Assembly: GCA_012845835.1 (NCBI GenBank)
Contig: JABAKD010000012.1
Span: forward strand, 4,731,674-4,795,673
DNA: 64,000 bases
Source of the DNA: Undaria pinnatifida
Taxonomy: Eukaryota; Sar; Phaeophyceae; Laminariales; Alariaceae
Direction: 5' to 3'
Part shown: piece after piece, positions 53,535-63,977 of the stretch
Layout of the letters: each line of letters opens with the position of its first letter
Numbering within the stretch: position 1 is the first letter of the stretch
The notes under the pieces: model-generated
Seen by the model: only the letters and a program-made list of their open reading frames with translations
The model's database searches: none
Told to the model about the DNA's origin: nothing
Made by a program: the position numbers and the translations under genes

Positions 53535-54165
53535 TCAACTGCTGACAGTCCATGGACTGTAGCTCTTATTTGTCGTGCATACGCTATTCCACTAACCCTA
53601 ACCCTAACCCCAATCCTGTAGTTGTGCACCTACCAAGTGGGAGTAGGGCGCGAAGTGGGATCCCGTCTGGGTGGGATGAGGGTAGAAGTGTTGGCCACTT
53701 AAAAGGGAGGTATGGTCTATTGAGCACTCCAATTTCAACCGTTTCAACCCTTGAACAGAACAACACAACAACAGGGAAAGGTTTTCACATGCCCTTGAAG
53801 TCCTGTGCGTACAGGAATAAGGGGGTGGGGTGACCTTGCGCCATCCGTGCATAATCGTTTTGACGGCGCCTATTTGCAACACGTGGACTGCCGAACCTAA
53901 CGACGGTCCATATACCCTATTATTTTTTTTTTGTGTTCTTGTGTTGAAGGGTTGAAGCGGCTGAAATGGGGTGCTCAGTAGATCACAACACCCCATTTTA
54001 ATTTGTCAGCATCTCCACCCTCAACCCGCCCGGACCGGATCCTATTTGGCACCCTGCTCCCACTTAGTGGATGCACAACTGTACGGTTTGGGGTAAGGGT
54101 TAGGGTTAGCGAAATAGCGTTTGGACTGCAGTTAAGAGCTGCAGTCCATGGACTGTAAATGGTTG
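53535..54165. mobile_element. Large inverted-repeat (foldback) element with telomere-like arms
   Basis: Arms about 53540-53770 and 53930-54160 are diverged reverse complements. Each starts with the 16-bp palindrome ACAGTCCATGGACTGT (54139-54155 on the right side), then 'agctctta', then 'ctaaccctaacccta' (53593-53610; inverted 'ggggtaagggttagggttag' at 54092-54111). The spacer (~160 bp) has no ORF. Likely a non-autonomous DNA transposon. Confidence 0.75.
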
Positions 54166-54167
54166 CT

Positions 54168-54235
54168 CTCTTTTTATACCATATCCGCACCCTAGACCCT
54201 ATGCCTTGCTAGGCTCCCAGGGCAATCGATAACAC
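54168..54235 (+). repeat. Family E, short copy
   Basis: 'ttttataccatatccgcacc' to 'gctaggctcccagggcaatcgataacac'; abuts the inverted-repeat element. Confidence 0.65.
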
Positions 54236-54540
54236 ATCGTAGAGCCATTGACACCTCCACCCGCCAAGTCGCCAGTCCGTCCGTACATCATGCCTGCTAC
54301 ATGGTGTCCGCTGCGCATGCATACGACTGAAAATTCACGGGCTGTTTTTCTTCAATAGAGACACACTGCTGTACGGTTACAACATCTAGACGGTAAGTCT
54401 ACCAGGTACGTACTTCAAATTACTATGTTAATAGAGTATATTATGGGTACCTCCACCCGTCATCCCGCGAGTCGGTCCGGTAGCAAATAGCACGAGAGGT
54501 GTTTGGTATGTGTGCGGCTGAACTGAAAGGATTTTTTCTC
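54236..54540. other. No gene seen
   Basis: 'gctgtacggttacaacatctagacgg' here recurs as 'ctgctgtacggttgcaacataaa' at 55449-55472, a short repeat. Otherwise unassigned. Confidence 0.4.
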
Positions 54541-54608
54541 AACGTTTATTGATGATAACAATAATAATGTTATTAACGTTTATTGATGATAACAATAATA
54601 ATGTTATT
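54541..54608. repeat. Perfect 34-bp tandem duplication
   Basis: Unit 'aacgtttattgatgataaca' plus 14 further bases, twice without change; the unit contains the inverted pair 'aataac.../gttatt'. Confidence 0.95.
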
Positions 54609-54615
54609 GAGCTTG

Positions 54616-54990
54616 TGTTAAGGAACTAGTGGGGTATTAGTCCGTTCGACCACTTGCCAAAGGTTAACCAATAGCTTACCCAAACTAAGCCTTATAACAC
54701 TCTCCCCCCCTGAAACGGCGGGATAGCAGGTCGGCCGGATATACGGGCGGACCTGTCAATTATCCAAGCCGTTTCATTTCCCGGGGATGCCGGGGAGAGT
54801 ATTTTTCAAGTTCGACATGGGGAAAATCTGAAAAAGTTTATTGTTGTGGATGGTGGGATCCGAACCCACGGCCTACAAAACCCATGGTTCGGCCGACGAC
54901 CCAATTTGGTAAGGAATTAGTGGGGTATTAGTCCGTTTGACCACTTGCAAAAGGTTAACCAATAGCTTACCTAAGGTGAGCCTTATAACA
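54616..54990 (-). mobile_element. TRIM-like element, complete (375 bp)
   Basis: LTRs 54616-54699 and 54907-54990, both 84 bp. On minus: PBS-like TGG GTCGTCGGCC next to the first LTR, tRNA-like 'gggttcggatcccaccatcc', interior, then a G-run polypurine tract next to the second LTR. The flanks (CTTG/CCTG) give no clear duplication. Confidence 0.85.
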
Positions 54991-54999
54991 CCTGCCAGT

Positions 55000-55230
55000 T
55001 CCGGGAACGCGCAGAGCTAGGCGCAATTCGATGCGAGTCGACGAGGGAGAAAAAAGGGCGGAAGAAGCCTTCTCGCGATAAAAATGAAGGCGCGTACCGT
55101 ACGTAGTTGGGAGGGGGGGAAGAAGGGCCGGCTTGGCGACCCCGGATCTGAGGTACGATTAGGAAGGGAGAAGGAGAAAAAAAAACGCGAAGACAATAAT
55201 TATAGAAGGGATGATCGACAAGAAAAAAAA
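55000..55230 (+). mobile_element. SINE-2 body fragment
   Basis: 'gagctaggcgcaattcgatgcgagtcgacgagg' to 'gaccccggatctgaggta'; the tRNA head is missing. Confidence 0.7.
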
Positions 55231-56051
55231 AAATGTCAATCGCAAACATGACAATCAGACAGAACACATAAGACCACACCATACAATGCTACTACAAGTG
55301 AACAGCAGTGTGAAAGCGTTCAAGTACAACAACTCCAACCCGATTTGACGCACAAAAAAGCCTCCTAAAACCAACATGCCCGTGCACTCCCGAGACTCAT
55401 CCATCAAACAACGACAGAGTCCATCAAAACGCCCGATGAAGCACCATATATACTACTGCTGTACGGTTGCAACATAAAAGTCTCCATCCGCCAGTGCGAC
55501 AGTGCGGCAAAAATAATAACATCTATCTGGTACCGGTATATTATGTATATGCGTCTGAATTGAAAGGACCGTTTCTCATTGTCTACAATGTAATGTGCGG
55601 TTGTTTGTGCTAAGAACAGTGTACGGTTACAACACACACAAGAAGATAGGTAGATATCCATATATATATAATTCGAAGTATTACTTTATACAACAGGACA
55701 TCAACAATACGCAATGAATGAATGGTCTTCAAATTTTATGCTCGTTCGTCGTTTGTCTTTGTGATTTGATACATTGACACCATGCATGATGGTGCGACGG
55801 TGGTACTGGTATGGTTCACATTTCGGGGTGACGAACACAACAACAACGATGCGCTCTACTAACTACCGCTCGTAATGACTATCGCACGAGAAAAATGCGT
55901 GGAGGAAGTAAATGTGGTGAGTCTTAAGTTACAAGCTACGGCTACACTACTTTCAAATATGTTTCCCCATCCGCCGGAGGATTAAAAAAAGAAAAAAAAT
56001 GCCAGCAGTCCGTCAGTCAAAAATAATTCCCGGTATCTGCTATAGTTTATT
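55231..56051. other. No gene; shared short block
   Basis: 'tttccccatccgccggagga' (55963-55982) shared with 38985. Otherwise unassigned AT-rich DNA. Confidence 0.4.
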
Positions 56052-56440
56052 ATTAGCATTTTAACGTTAACCCCTCCTTCAGAGCGCCTAAATCCCTCCC
56101 TATACTAACTTCAAACGGATGTGTTGAAAAAAAAGGGTTTCTAGTTGTAAAGGCGTTGATAATTAGTAATGAATGGCCTGCCACGGGTGCTACATGATAC
56201 ACGACACCGGTATACTGCTGCTTGCTGTATATTTTCTTGAATAAAAAATTGAAAAACGTCAGCTGTGAGTACGACCGATTGAATGGTTGAAACTCAACTT
56301 TGCAAGCTGCGTGGTCATTATTAGATCTGTGTTCCATTTATAATATGGTGTTGATTTATAGGAGTTGTCGTTAACGTCTTTACAACTGGAAACCCTTTTG
56401 GGGGGACAAAGTTACTTGAATTTAGTATAGGAAAGGATTA
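56052..56440. mobile_element. Family D inverted pair (possible complete element)
   Basis: Reverse arm 56052-56160 ('taacccctcc...gggtttctagttgtaaaggcgtt') and forward arm 56362-56440 ('gtctttacaactggaaaccctt...'), with a ~200-bp spacer. It looks like an element whose ends are family D, in which case the single copies elsewhere are partial elements. Confidence 0.62.
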
Positions 56441-56601
56441 GAGGTTAAATGATTTTTGCTGAATGGCGGGGCTCTTAAAAAAAACAAAATCGCTCGAATT
56501 GCACATTTATTTGTTTATTATGATACGCGATATTTTTTAGTTTTTAATATGCATATATATACGTCGTACATACATACATAGACTACACATAGTAGTAGTA
56601 G

Positions 56602-57010
56602 AGCCGGTCGCCCCGGTGGTCTAGTGCTTTCGTACCCTCGAATTCTGCTACGTAGCGTTGGTCCTTGGGTTCGATTCCCACCGTGGTGAGAATTAATTTT
56701 TGCGGCAATGCGAAAAAAAAAATCAGCTGCATGCAGCAGGACTGCTGCTGCTGCTGCTTGCTGCTGCTGAGAACGCCTAGCAGCGTGGGTATATTATAGG
56801 TAAAATTCGCGACGCGAGTCGACGAGGGAAGAAAATGTTGAATTCTCGCGATAAAAATGAAGGCACATACCGCAGTCGCAGTGGTGGGGAGGGGGGAGAG
56901 GGGCCCGCTATGTGACCCCGGATCTGAGTTACTACTACTGCTACTGGGAGGGGGAGGGCGAGAGAAGTGCGAGGATAATAAATGGGATGAAGGGGGGAAA
57001 AAAAAAGAGG
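56602..57010 (+). mobile_element. SINE-2 copy
   Basis: tRNA-like head: A-box 'tggtctagtgc' (56618-56628) and B-box 'ggttcgattcc' (56668-56678), 'caccgtggtgag' closing. Body with 'cgcgacgcgagtcgacgagg' and 'gaccccggatctgagttact'. A CTG run is inserted at 56740-56768. Confidence 0.85.
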
Positions 57011-58000
57011 TTCGTACATGTAGGGCACAGCGGTTGGTTTCGCTTTTTTTTTTCTCTTTGTTCTCAAAAACAGCTTTGGGGTGAGGTGAAAAAAACGATG
57101 CATTATTTCTGCGGTGATACACATTAATAGCATGGATGGGTGTCAGTATACGGTTGAAGAAGCGAAAAAACAAATGTTTTGCCTTAATAATGTTGCATTT
57201 TGTTACATACTATAGAAGCTATACTATTAATACACTATTATTAATAGACTAATACACTAACTATACCTCGTACTAGTTAAACTACTAATACTACTACTAT
57301 ACGGTTACAGCATATACATACCTGGTCCACGTACAACAGCTTGCGCAGCTATAAACCTCCACCCGTCAAAAAGTACCACTCACTGACTGATGGTACGTGG
57401 TACCTCCGTAGTATGTATGTATGTAGCTGTAATGAAGGATATAATATATTATTTGGTGTGTTTGCTGCCAGGTACCCTACAACGTGCAGCACAGTAAGAC
57501 AATAATGATATTTGACGGATGAACCGCTAGATAGACTACTACTTTTGTAACGCCCACCACCTTGCGGAAAAGGATAGCGATACACGCCCATCCAGTAAGC
57601 AGTAGGTTGGTTGGCGTGCGTCTGTGTGCCGTACGCGGCTGCATCACAAACGAATAATTAAAATGTCAAGAACGTCCCCTATGAATGAATAGCATTGCGC
57701 ATATTATGGAGCGGCCGTATCGACCCACAAACTACTACCACTACTCCTTACTGTATTACTGCTAGGGGCCCGTGTGGGCGGGCGCGCATACATTATTAGG
57801 TTTTATAGGCCGTGTGGGCGGGCGCTACAAGTATTATTAACGAACGCAGACTAGTCCGAGGACAAAACAAGAGAGAGAAAAAAATAAAAGGCACAGAAGG
57901 CGCCCTGCTGCTTTCTTTCGGTGGGACATGGGACATATGATACATAATATTTTTATAATAATATGATACATCGCCCCTGGCTTCTCTCTGCACACGAAAT
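57011..58000. other. No gene seen
   Basis: AT-rich DNA with ACT/TAGT-rich stretches (57220-57300) and short 'ggcccgtgtgggcgggcgc' duplication (57767-57827). Confidence 0.4.
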
Positions 58001-58383
58001 AAAGAACAATTAGTGGGGTATTAGTCCGTTTGACCACTTACTTGCGAAAGGTTAACCAGTAGCTTACCCAAACTAAGCCTTATAGCAATCTTCCCCCCCT
58101 GAAACGGCGGGATAGCAGGTCGGCCGGATATACGGGCGGGCGTATCAATATCCAAGCGGTTTCATTTCCTGGGGGTACCGAGGAGAGTATTTTTCGAGTT
58201 CGACATGGGGAAAGTCTGAAAAAGTTTATTATTGTATCATAGATGGTGGAATTTGAACCCACGACCCAGAAAAAAACATGGTCCGTCGACGACGCCATTT
58301 GTGAAGGACTTAGAGGGGTATTAGTCCGTTTGACCACTTGCGAAAGGTTAACCAATAGCTTACCCAAACTAAGCCATATAACG
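58001..58383 (-). mobile_element. TRIM-like element
   Basis: First LTR from ~58001 (diverged start) to ~58087, second 58300-58383. PBS region, tRNA-like 'gggttcaaattccaccatc' and G-run all present on minus. More diverged than 54616-54990. Confidence 0.8.
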
Positions 58384-58698
58384 CAAGACAGCACGAAATA
58401 AACGATAAAAAATTAGGGTGGAGAGATGCGGTGGATGACAGCGGCCACACTATTACTACTGCCGCCACCATGACACGTACTACCAGGAAGAGGTATCTGG
58501 TACTTTGCTAAACGACTGTTGGATATAGCTACTACAACTTACTCCTACTGTTTCTACTGTCAGACCATATACCATATGACGTGGGCCACTTTGTTGCGCA
58601 ATCTGTCCGTGTCCGCTAAAAAAAACACGGTTAAAAAATTAGTTGCCGTTTCTCCGTTAGAGCCTCTCTCTCCGTTAGAGCCCCTCTCTCCGAGAGGG

Positions 58699-58741
<43 letters not shown>

Positions 58742-58861
58742 CGCTCTGTGTGAGAGAGCAGGTGTATAGAGTACACGAAAAAAACTTTTATCCGAAACAC
58801 ACACACACACAAAAAAAAGTCCGACCCAAAATCTTTATCCGACATCTCCCATATATATATT
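58384..58861. repeat. No gene; (CT)n tract
   Basis: (CT)n at 58701-58738, preceded by three 'ctctccgttagagcc.ctc' units (58650-58700). The rest is unassigned. Confidence 0.7.
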
Positions 58862-58960
58862 GAGGACACACAACTCGTAATGCGCGCGATCGGAGTATCA
58901 CACACAGCTTGCAAAGATGAGTTTCGACGAAATCTTCGATCTCACAGCTGGAGTGTATTT
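58862..58960 (-). repeat. Family A, reverse fragment
   Basis: 'gcgcgatcggagtatcacacacagcttgcaaagatgagtttcgacgaaatcttcgatctcacagctggagtgtatttt'; T-run follows. Confidence 0.85.
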
Positions 58961-59319
58961 TTTTTTTTTTTTTAATATATCTCGCTCACTCTCCAACCAA
59001 CTGTAAATAACAATTGATATTCGACTTGGACCCTCCGAAAATGAAGAGGCGCTGTGTTAGCGGTCATTATTGTATAGGGAGGCGGGGGCCTGGGTCGCAA
59101 GGAGGGGTCAGTCAGTTGAACTAACATGATAATAGTTGACCGCTGACCGACGGAAGGCAAGGGCCGTCTACCACGCAGACCCTCTCCCTCTCTCTAACTC
59201 CCTATGATGATTCTATCTCTCTTGTGCAAGAACGACAAGCCTGCAGCAGTCTAGTAGTGTTGAAGAAAAAAACCTTTTGCAACAACGTAACGAGATTCTT
59301 CCGATGATTTCGGGTTATA
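58961..59319. other. No gene seen
   Basis: Nothing recognised. Confidence 0.4.
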
Positions 59320-59407
59320 ACCCCTTTAGGGGCCCCGAAACCCACATCCCCATACTAATTCCAAGTGATTTTGTCCCAAAAACAGGTTTCCAGTTGTAAA
59401 GGCGTTA
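59320..59407 (-). repeat. Family D, reverse copy
   Basis: 'aacccctttaggggcc...atactaattccaagtgattttgtcccaaaaacaggtttccagttgtaaaggcgtta', immediately followed by a TRIM. Confidence 0.78.
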
Positions 59408-59678
59408 TGTTAAGGAATTAGTGGGGTATTAGTCCGTTTGACCACTTGCAAAAGGTTAACCAATAGCTTACCCAAACTACGCCTTACGACACTCTCCCCC
59501 CCTGAAACGGCGGGATAGCAGGTCGGCCGAATATACGGCGGACCTCTGTCAATATCCAAGCCGTTTCATTTCCTGGGGATACCAGGGAGAGTATTTTTTA
59601 AGTTCGGCATGGGGAAAATCTGAAAACGGGAGCCGTACGAGGCTCTTTTTAGCTTACCCAAACTAAGCCTTATAACAG
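59408..59678 (-). mobile_element. TRIM-like element, internally deleted
   Basis: LTR 59408-59491 (84 bp) and interior to ~59628. The tRNA-like/PBS part and most of the other LTR are gone; a 27-bp LTR end is at 59652-59678. Confidence 0.78.
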
Positions 59679-59819
59679 TTACAAGGAGCCCCGTCATGTG
59701 GAAAAATATTTAGACAGAAAGGGGTATACCTTGATATCTCTATCATCACAATTTAGAGTCCTGTCGTCGCAATTTAATATCGATCCCTCCCACAGGGGAG
59801 AGGGGCGGGGGGGCGGGGG

Positions 59820-59929
59820 GGGGTGGTACTCGTTCGTTGCCTGCCTTACTCAGTCATTTGAGCATTTACCACGCACCCCTTTCGAGGCGGAGGCACCGTT
59901 CCCACTCCTAGTAGAGTTAAATGTCTCAG
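59820..59929 (+). repeat. Family C, forward fragment
   Basis: 'gtactcgttcgttgcctgccttactcagtcatttgagcatttaccacgcacccctttcgaggcggaggcaccgttcccactcctagtagag'. Confidence 0.72.
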
Positions 59930-60288
59930 TTGAGTAAGTTATTGGTTAACCTTTAGCAAGTGGTCAAACGGACGAACACCCCACTAATTCCTTAACAAAT
60001 GGCGTCGTCGACAGACCAGACTTTTTGGGGGTCGTCGGTTCAAATCCCACCATCCAAAATAATATACCTTTTCAGACTTTCCCCATGTCGAGCTTGAAAA
60101 ACACTCTCCCCGGTATCCCCAGGAAATGAAACCGCTTGGATAATTGACAGGTCCGCCCATATATCCGGCCGACCTGCTATCCCGCCGTTTCAGGGTGGGA
60201 GATGGTTTATAAGGCTTAGTTTGGGTAAGCTATTGGCTAACCTTGTGCAAGTGGTCAAACAGACTAATACCACACTATTTCCTAAACA
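59930..60288 (+). mobile_element. TRIM-like element, plus strand
   Basis: First LTR to 59997 (start diverged), PBS-like TGGCGTCGTCGACAG from 60000, tRNA-like 'cggttcaaatcccaccatcc' (60035-60054), polypurine 'cagggtggga' (degraded), second LTR about 60203-60288. Opposite orientation to the neighbour at 59408. Confidence 0.8.
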
Positions 60289-60484
60289 GACGCCGCCAAA
60301 ATTTTGGCGCTCATTTGGTACGTTTTTTCCATGCCAGGGTATATATTACATGAAATAATTAGCTTGTGAAGTGTCTGATCTCTTTCCTGTTTGGCCGCCT
60401 ATGGCCAGAGAAGGAGGGCGGGGGGGGGTGATATGACTCATTCCATCGTAGGAGTGCCGCAGAAATTTCTGATATGACAGCATG
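60289..60484. other. No gene seen
   Basis: Unassigned; short open frames only. Confidence 0.4.
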
Positions 60485-60950
60485 TGATGAGGAGGACCTA
60501 AGCATCTCACCACAAACATGACTTGGAAGGCGTTCGCTCGTGCAAAACCCGGCCAATACTTCCATGCGCTAGTCGTTAAAAATGACATGCTCGTTGAAAG
60601 TATCAGACGAACCGGGTATATAGTGGATATAATTAGACTAAGGGAGGCTGTTACAGACACAGGCCACCTCTTCGCAGGCTTCTCTACTATTAATAGACAG
60701 GTTTCACGTTGGTCACTCACTTGTACTAGTGTACTAGATAAGCTCTCGTCTTCAGTTGCACACACGCCACCGGACGAACTGAACAGCGTTCAATTCCGCG
60801 ACGCAAAAAGCCTTTTGTCCCCTTTTTCCTATACGCACATACATGCGTTCAAAGGCATGCGGAAAAACCTTTTATATCCAGCCGTGAAACCCATATCTCA
60901 CGCCTTGTCAGGCTCCCAGTGGAACACCACAACATGGAGCTCAACCGGTC
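60485..60950 (+). repeat. Family E, longest copy
   Basis: Ends 'caggctcccagtggaacaccacaaca', as in 28456-28660. The upstream part ('tctcaccacaaacatgactt..aaggcgttcg.t.g.gcaa') matches 46287-46330. A 154-codon frame (60518-60982) spans it, but the related copies do not keep it open, so I do not call a gene. Confidence 0.65.
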
Positions 60951-60964
60951 AGATGACTCCCATA

Positions 60965-61830
60965 GTCCTCCTGGTGTCTTAATTTAAGTTGGGGGGGGGG
61001 CAATGGCCCTGTCGGGGTGACTTAGTCTAATATCTAAATATCGACCACCACCCCCGAGAAAACAGGGGAGGGGGGGGGCATGTCTGATGTCTTAGCACAA
61101 TATCTACATATATACCCCCGCCCGAAAGGAAAGGGGGGGGGGGGATATTCCTGGTGTCTTAATACAGTATGTAAATATCGATCCCCCCCCCCGGAAAATC
61201 AAGAGGGGGGGGGGGGAGGGGGGGGGGTATATTCCTGGTGTCTTAACGCAATATCTAACTATCGACCCCCCCCGCCGGAAGGAAAAAGGGGGAGGGGGGG
61301 GGATTCCTGGTGTCTTAATACAACATCTGTGTATCGAACCCGCCGAAAACAGAAGGGGGGGGGTATGTTCCTGGTGTCTTAACATAACATCTACGCATTG
61401 TCCCCCCCAAAAAGGAGAAGGGGGGCGGGGGAATATTCCTAGTGTCTTAGAGACATAATATCTACCCCCCCCCCCCCCCGAAATAAAGCTAGGGGGGGAG
61501 GCATGTTCCTGGTATGTCTTAACATAATATCTAAATATCGCCCCCCCCCTCCCCCCGAAGGAAAAAAAAGAGGGGGGAGAGTACATTTCTGGTGTCTTAA
61601 CCAAATATCAAATATCAACCCCCCCCCCCCCCCCTCCCGAAGGAAAAAAAAGAAAGGGGGAGGGTACATTCCTGGTGTCTTGACCAAATATCAAATATCA
61701 ACCCCTCCCGAAAGAAAGGGGGTGGGGGATATTCCTGGTATGTCTTAACATAATATCTAAATATCGATCCTCCCACGAAAGAAAAAGGGAGGGGGGGGGG
61801 ATATTCCTGGTGTCTTACCCATGGTATCTA
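60965..61830. repeat. Minisatellite of alternating C-runs and G-runs (~13 units)
   Basis: Units of 60-90 bp: 'attcctggtgtcttaacataatatctaaatatcga', C8-C18, 'gaaaggaaaa', G8-G13. C-run and G-run in each unit are complementary. Frames give P- and G-rich translations only. Confidence 0.93.
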
Positions 61831-61904
61831 AGCCTGGTCACGGTGAAAGCCCGCCATGCTCCATCCCGGCATTTGTAGGGATGCGAAGGTCAACTGTCTT
61901 GAGA

Positions 61905-62200
61905 CGCAGGGGGGGTCCGGGGGGGGGGGGGGTACTCGTTTGTTGCTTGCCCCAGTAATTTGATCATTCACCGCGCAACCCTGTCGAGACGGAGGGGCGG
62001 GTACACATACATATCCGATATCCGCAGTCCTAAGACCATCGACCCTCGCACCCTGTTGCAATGCCGGAACGGAACACGTTGGGTTTTCACCGAGACCAGG
62101 CAGGCATTGCTTTTGACGAAGAGCGAAGCGCCGTGAGGTGTTCGGTGGTTTTAGAAATGAAGGACGAGCTGCATATTACCTAAGAACCACTTGTGAGGCG
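61905..62200 (+). repeat. Family C, longest arrangement (start plus 3' part)
   Basis: 'gtactcgtttgttgcttgccccagtaatttgatcattcaccgcgcaaccctgtcgagacgga' then 'gaccatcgaccctcgcacc...ggaacggaacacgttgggttttcaccgagaccaggcaggcattgctt', then 'cgaagcgccgtgaggtgttcgg', aligning with 42508-42900. Confidence 0.7.
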
Positions 62201-62474
62201 GACTTCGGCACCTCGGCACCTCGTGCGTACTCTCTTGCATATCGGATGGCTGCTGTGTTAAACGTCACACCGCTACCAATGAACTACAGTCAGCGCTGAT
62301 TGTGGGTGTTTGTGGTGCTCACTTTTAGACCAAGCACAATCGGGGGTTTGTGTCTTTTTTAAACATGCACCACTATACCACTGTGATCCAGTAGTCGGCG
62401 CTGGATATCGGTCAGTGCTTTTTTTTTGGTGCACATCTTACAGACAGCTTCGAAAAAAAAAATGGTTTCGGATG

Positions 62475-62810
62475 AGCCGGTCGCCCCGGTGGTCTAGTGG
62501 TTGCGCTCGAATGATACTAGCGTTGGTGCTTGAGTTCGATTCCCACCGTGGTGAGATTTCACTGTTTATTTGCAAAAACGCAAAAAAAAGGATCAACTGC
62601 TGAGAGCGCCTAGCAGCGAGGGTAGGCACAACTCGACGCGAGTCGACGAGGGAAGAAAATGCTGAGTTCTTCTTGCGATAAAAATAATGAAGGCACGTAC
62701 CGTGGTGGGCAGGAGGGAGGAGGGCCCGCTATGCGACCCCGGATCTGAGTTATTGCTGGGAGGGAGGGCAAGAGTAGTGCGAGGACAATAAATGGGATGC
62801 AAAAAAAGAA
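62475..62810 (+). mobile_element. SINE-2 copy
   Basis: A-box 'tggtctagtgg' (62490-62500), B-box-like 'agttcgattcc' (62533-62543), 'cgtggtgag', then the body with 'actcgacgcgagtcgacgagg', 'gcgaccccggatctgagtta', and an A-rich end near 62800. Confidence 0.88.
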
Positions 62811-63977
62811 AAAAGAAAAAAAAGAAGGGTGGGGGGGGGGCGGGGGGATATTGGCATCGGGGAGTTCGATTTCTGCTCGGCCTTCAGGGGTTTTGAGAGC
62901 CTCGAAGTCTGTTAGTAGATCTTGTTTCTAACATATTCGCGGGGGCGTTGTGTAAAGTCTGCCCATACCTGCTGCGCACCGAAAGCAAGCGACGAAATGT
63001 TTGCAGAATTGTATGTGCCAAAAACATACATACCTGGTATGATACATTCCCCGGTTCGTACATATTTTGTTTTTGTTTATTTCGTATTTCTCTCTTCCAA
63101 TGTATTTCTGTTGCTGACGTGTGTATGTTGTGCCTGTCGTACCCAGTACTAGGGCATGACATTGCGTTGTCGAATGCATTACGATGCATTATCTCTGTGT
63201 CGTGGCTTGTGACCACAGAGCTGATCTTTCTAGGGTGAAGAATCAGTACGGACACTGGGTGTGCTGGATGTCGACGAGTAGAAGAACGGTTTAATGTGAA
63301 GAACACACACACACATACAGGCTGGTTCAAGCAAAAAAAAAACAAATTATCTCTCCCCCACGAATGCCGCTCGCAATATGTAGTCCAAAAGTTAATATTT
63401 GGTATCATACTGGTACCCATCATCGGCAGAAAAGGGTGACAGCCAAAAAAAAAAAAAAAAAACGCTCTCGGGCTGTTGTCTCTAGGAGTGAAACACGTAT
63501 CGACCCATGCATGGCAGGCCTTTCCTTAATGTTTTCAATAACATTCATTCAGACTTTTTCCCAGCGGGGGCGAAAAATAAACTTGAGTCGCATTTTGCAC
63601 GATCGATCCGGTTGGACGTACTCCAAGGCGTGTATGTCTGTATGTAATACGTATGTCGAAAAAATAGCGCAAAAAATCGAAGGTCTGACCTGCATGTGTT
63701 CAACATTATTAAGCAGAATCTAGCGAAAAAACTGGATCCTAGACTAAAACCAAGGCATTTGAAGGAAATAACGCATCTTACTCATTTTTACGCACAAAAG
63801 TAAAATTTCCACGCCGTTTTTGAGAGATAGACACTGAAATTTTGTACACGTTTTCTACATGCCCATCCCGAGCGAGGTCTGACACGCTTTTTTTTCTTTT
63901 TCACCGAAAAATACTGGTCTACGGTGGTCCACATTTTCCGAAAAATCTTAGCTGACGAAAAATCAGGCGAAAAGAAA
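62811..63977. other. No supported gene
   Basis: Open frames of 76-179 codons on both strands without domains; A-rich runs at 63330-63345 and 63446-63462. Confidence 0.4.

Noticed and set aside
56602-56690. tRNA gene
   Set aside because: A- and B-boxes are present but the acceptor stem does not close and a SINE body follows; the same holds for 62475.
60518-60982. 154-codon ORF in family E
   Set aside because: The related copies at 28456 and 46965 do not keep the frame, so conservation is at DNA level.
61080-61748. Proline/glycine-rich frames on both strands
   Set aside because: Produced by C-runs and G-runs of the minisatellite.
62884-63423. 179-codon minus-strand ORF
   Set aside because: No recognisable domain; contains a CA-microsatellite translation (CVCVFF) and overlaps equally long plus-strand frames.
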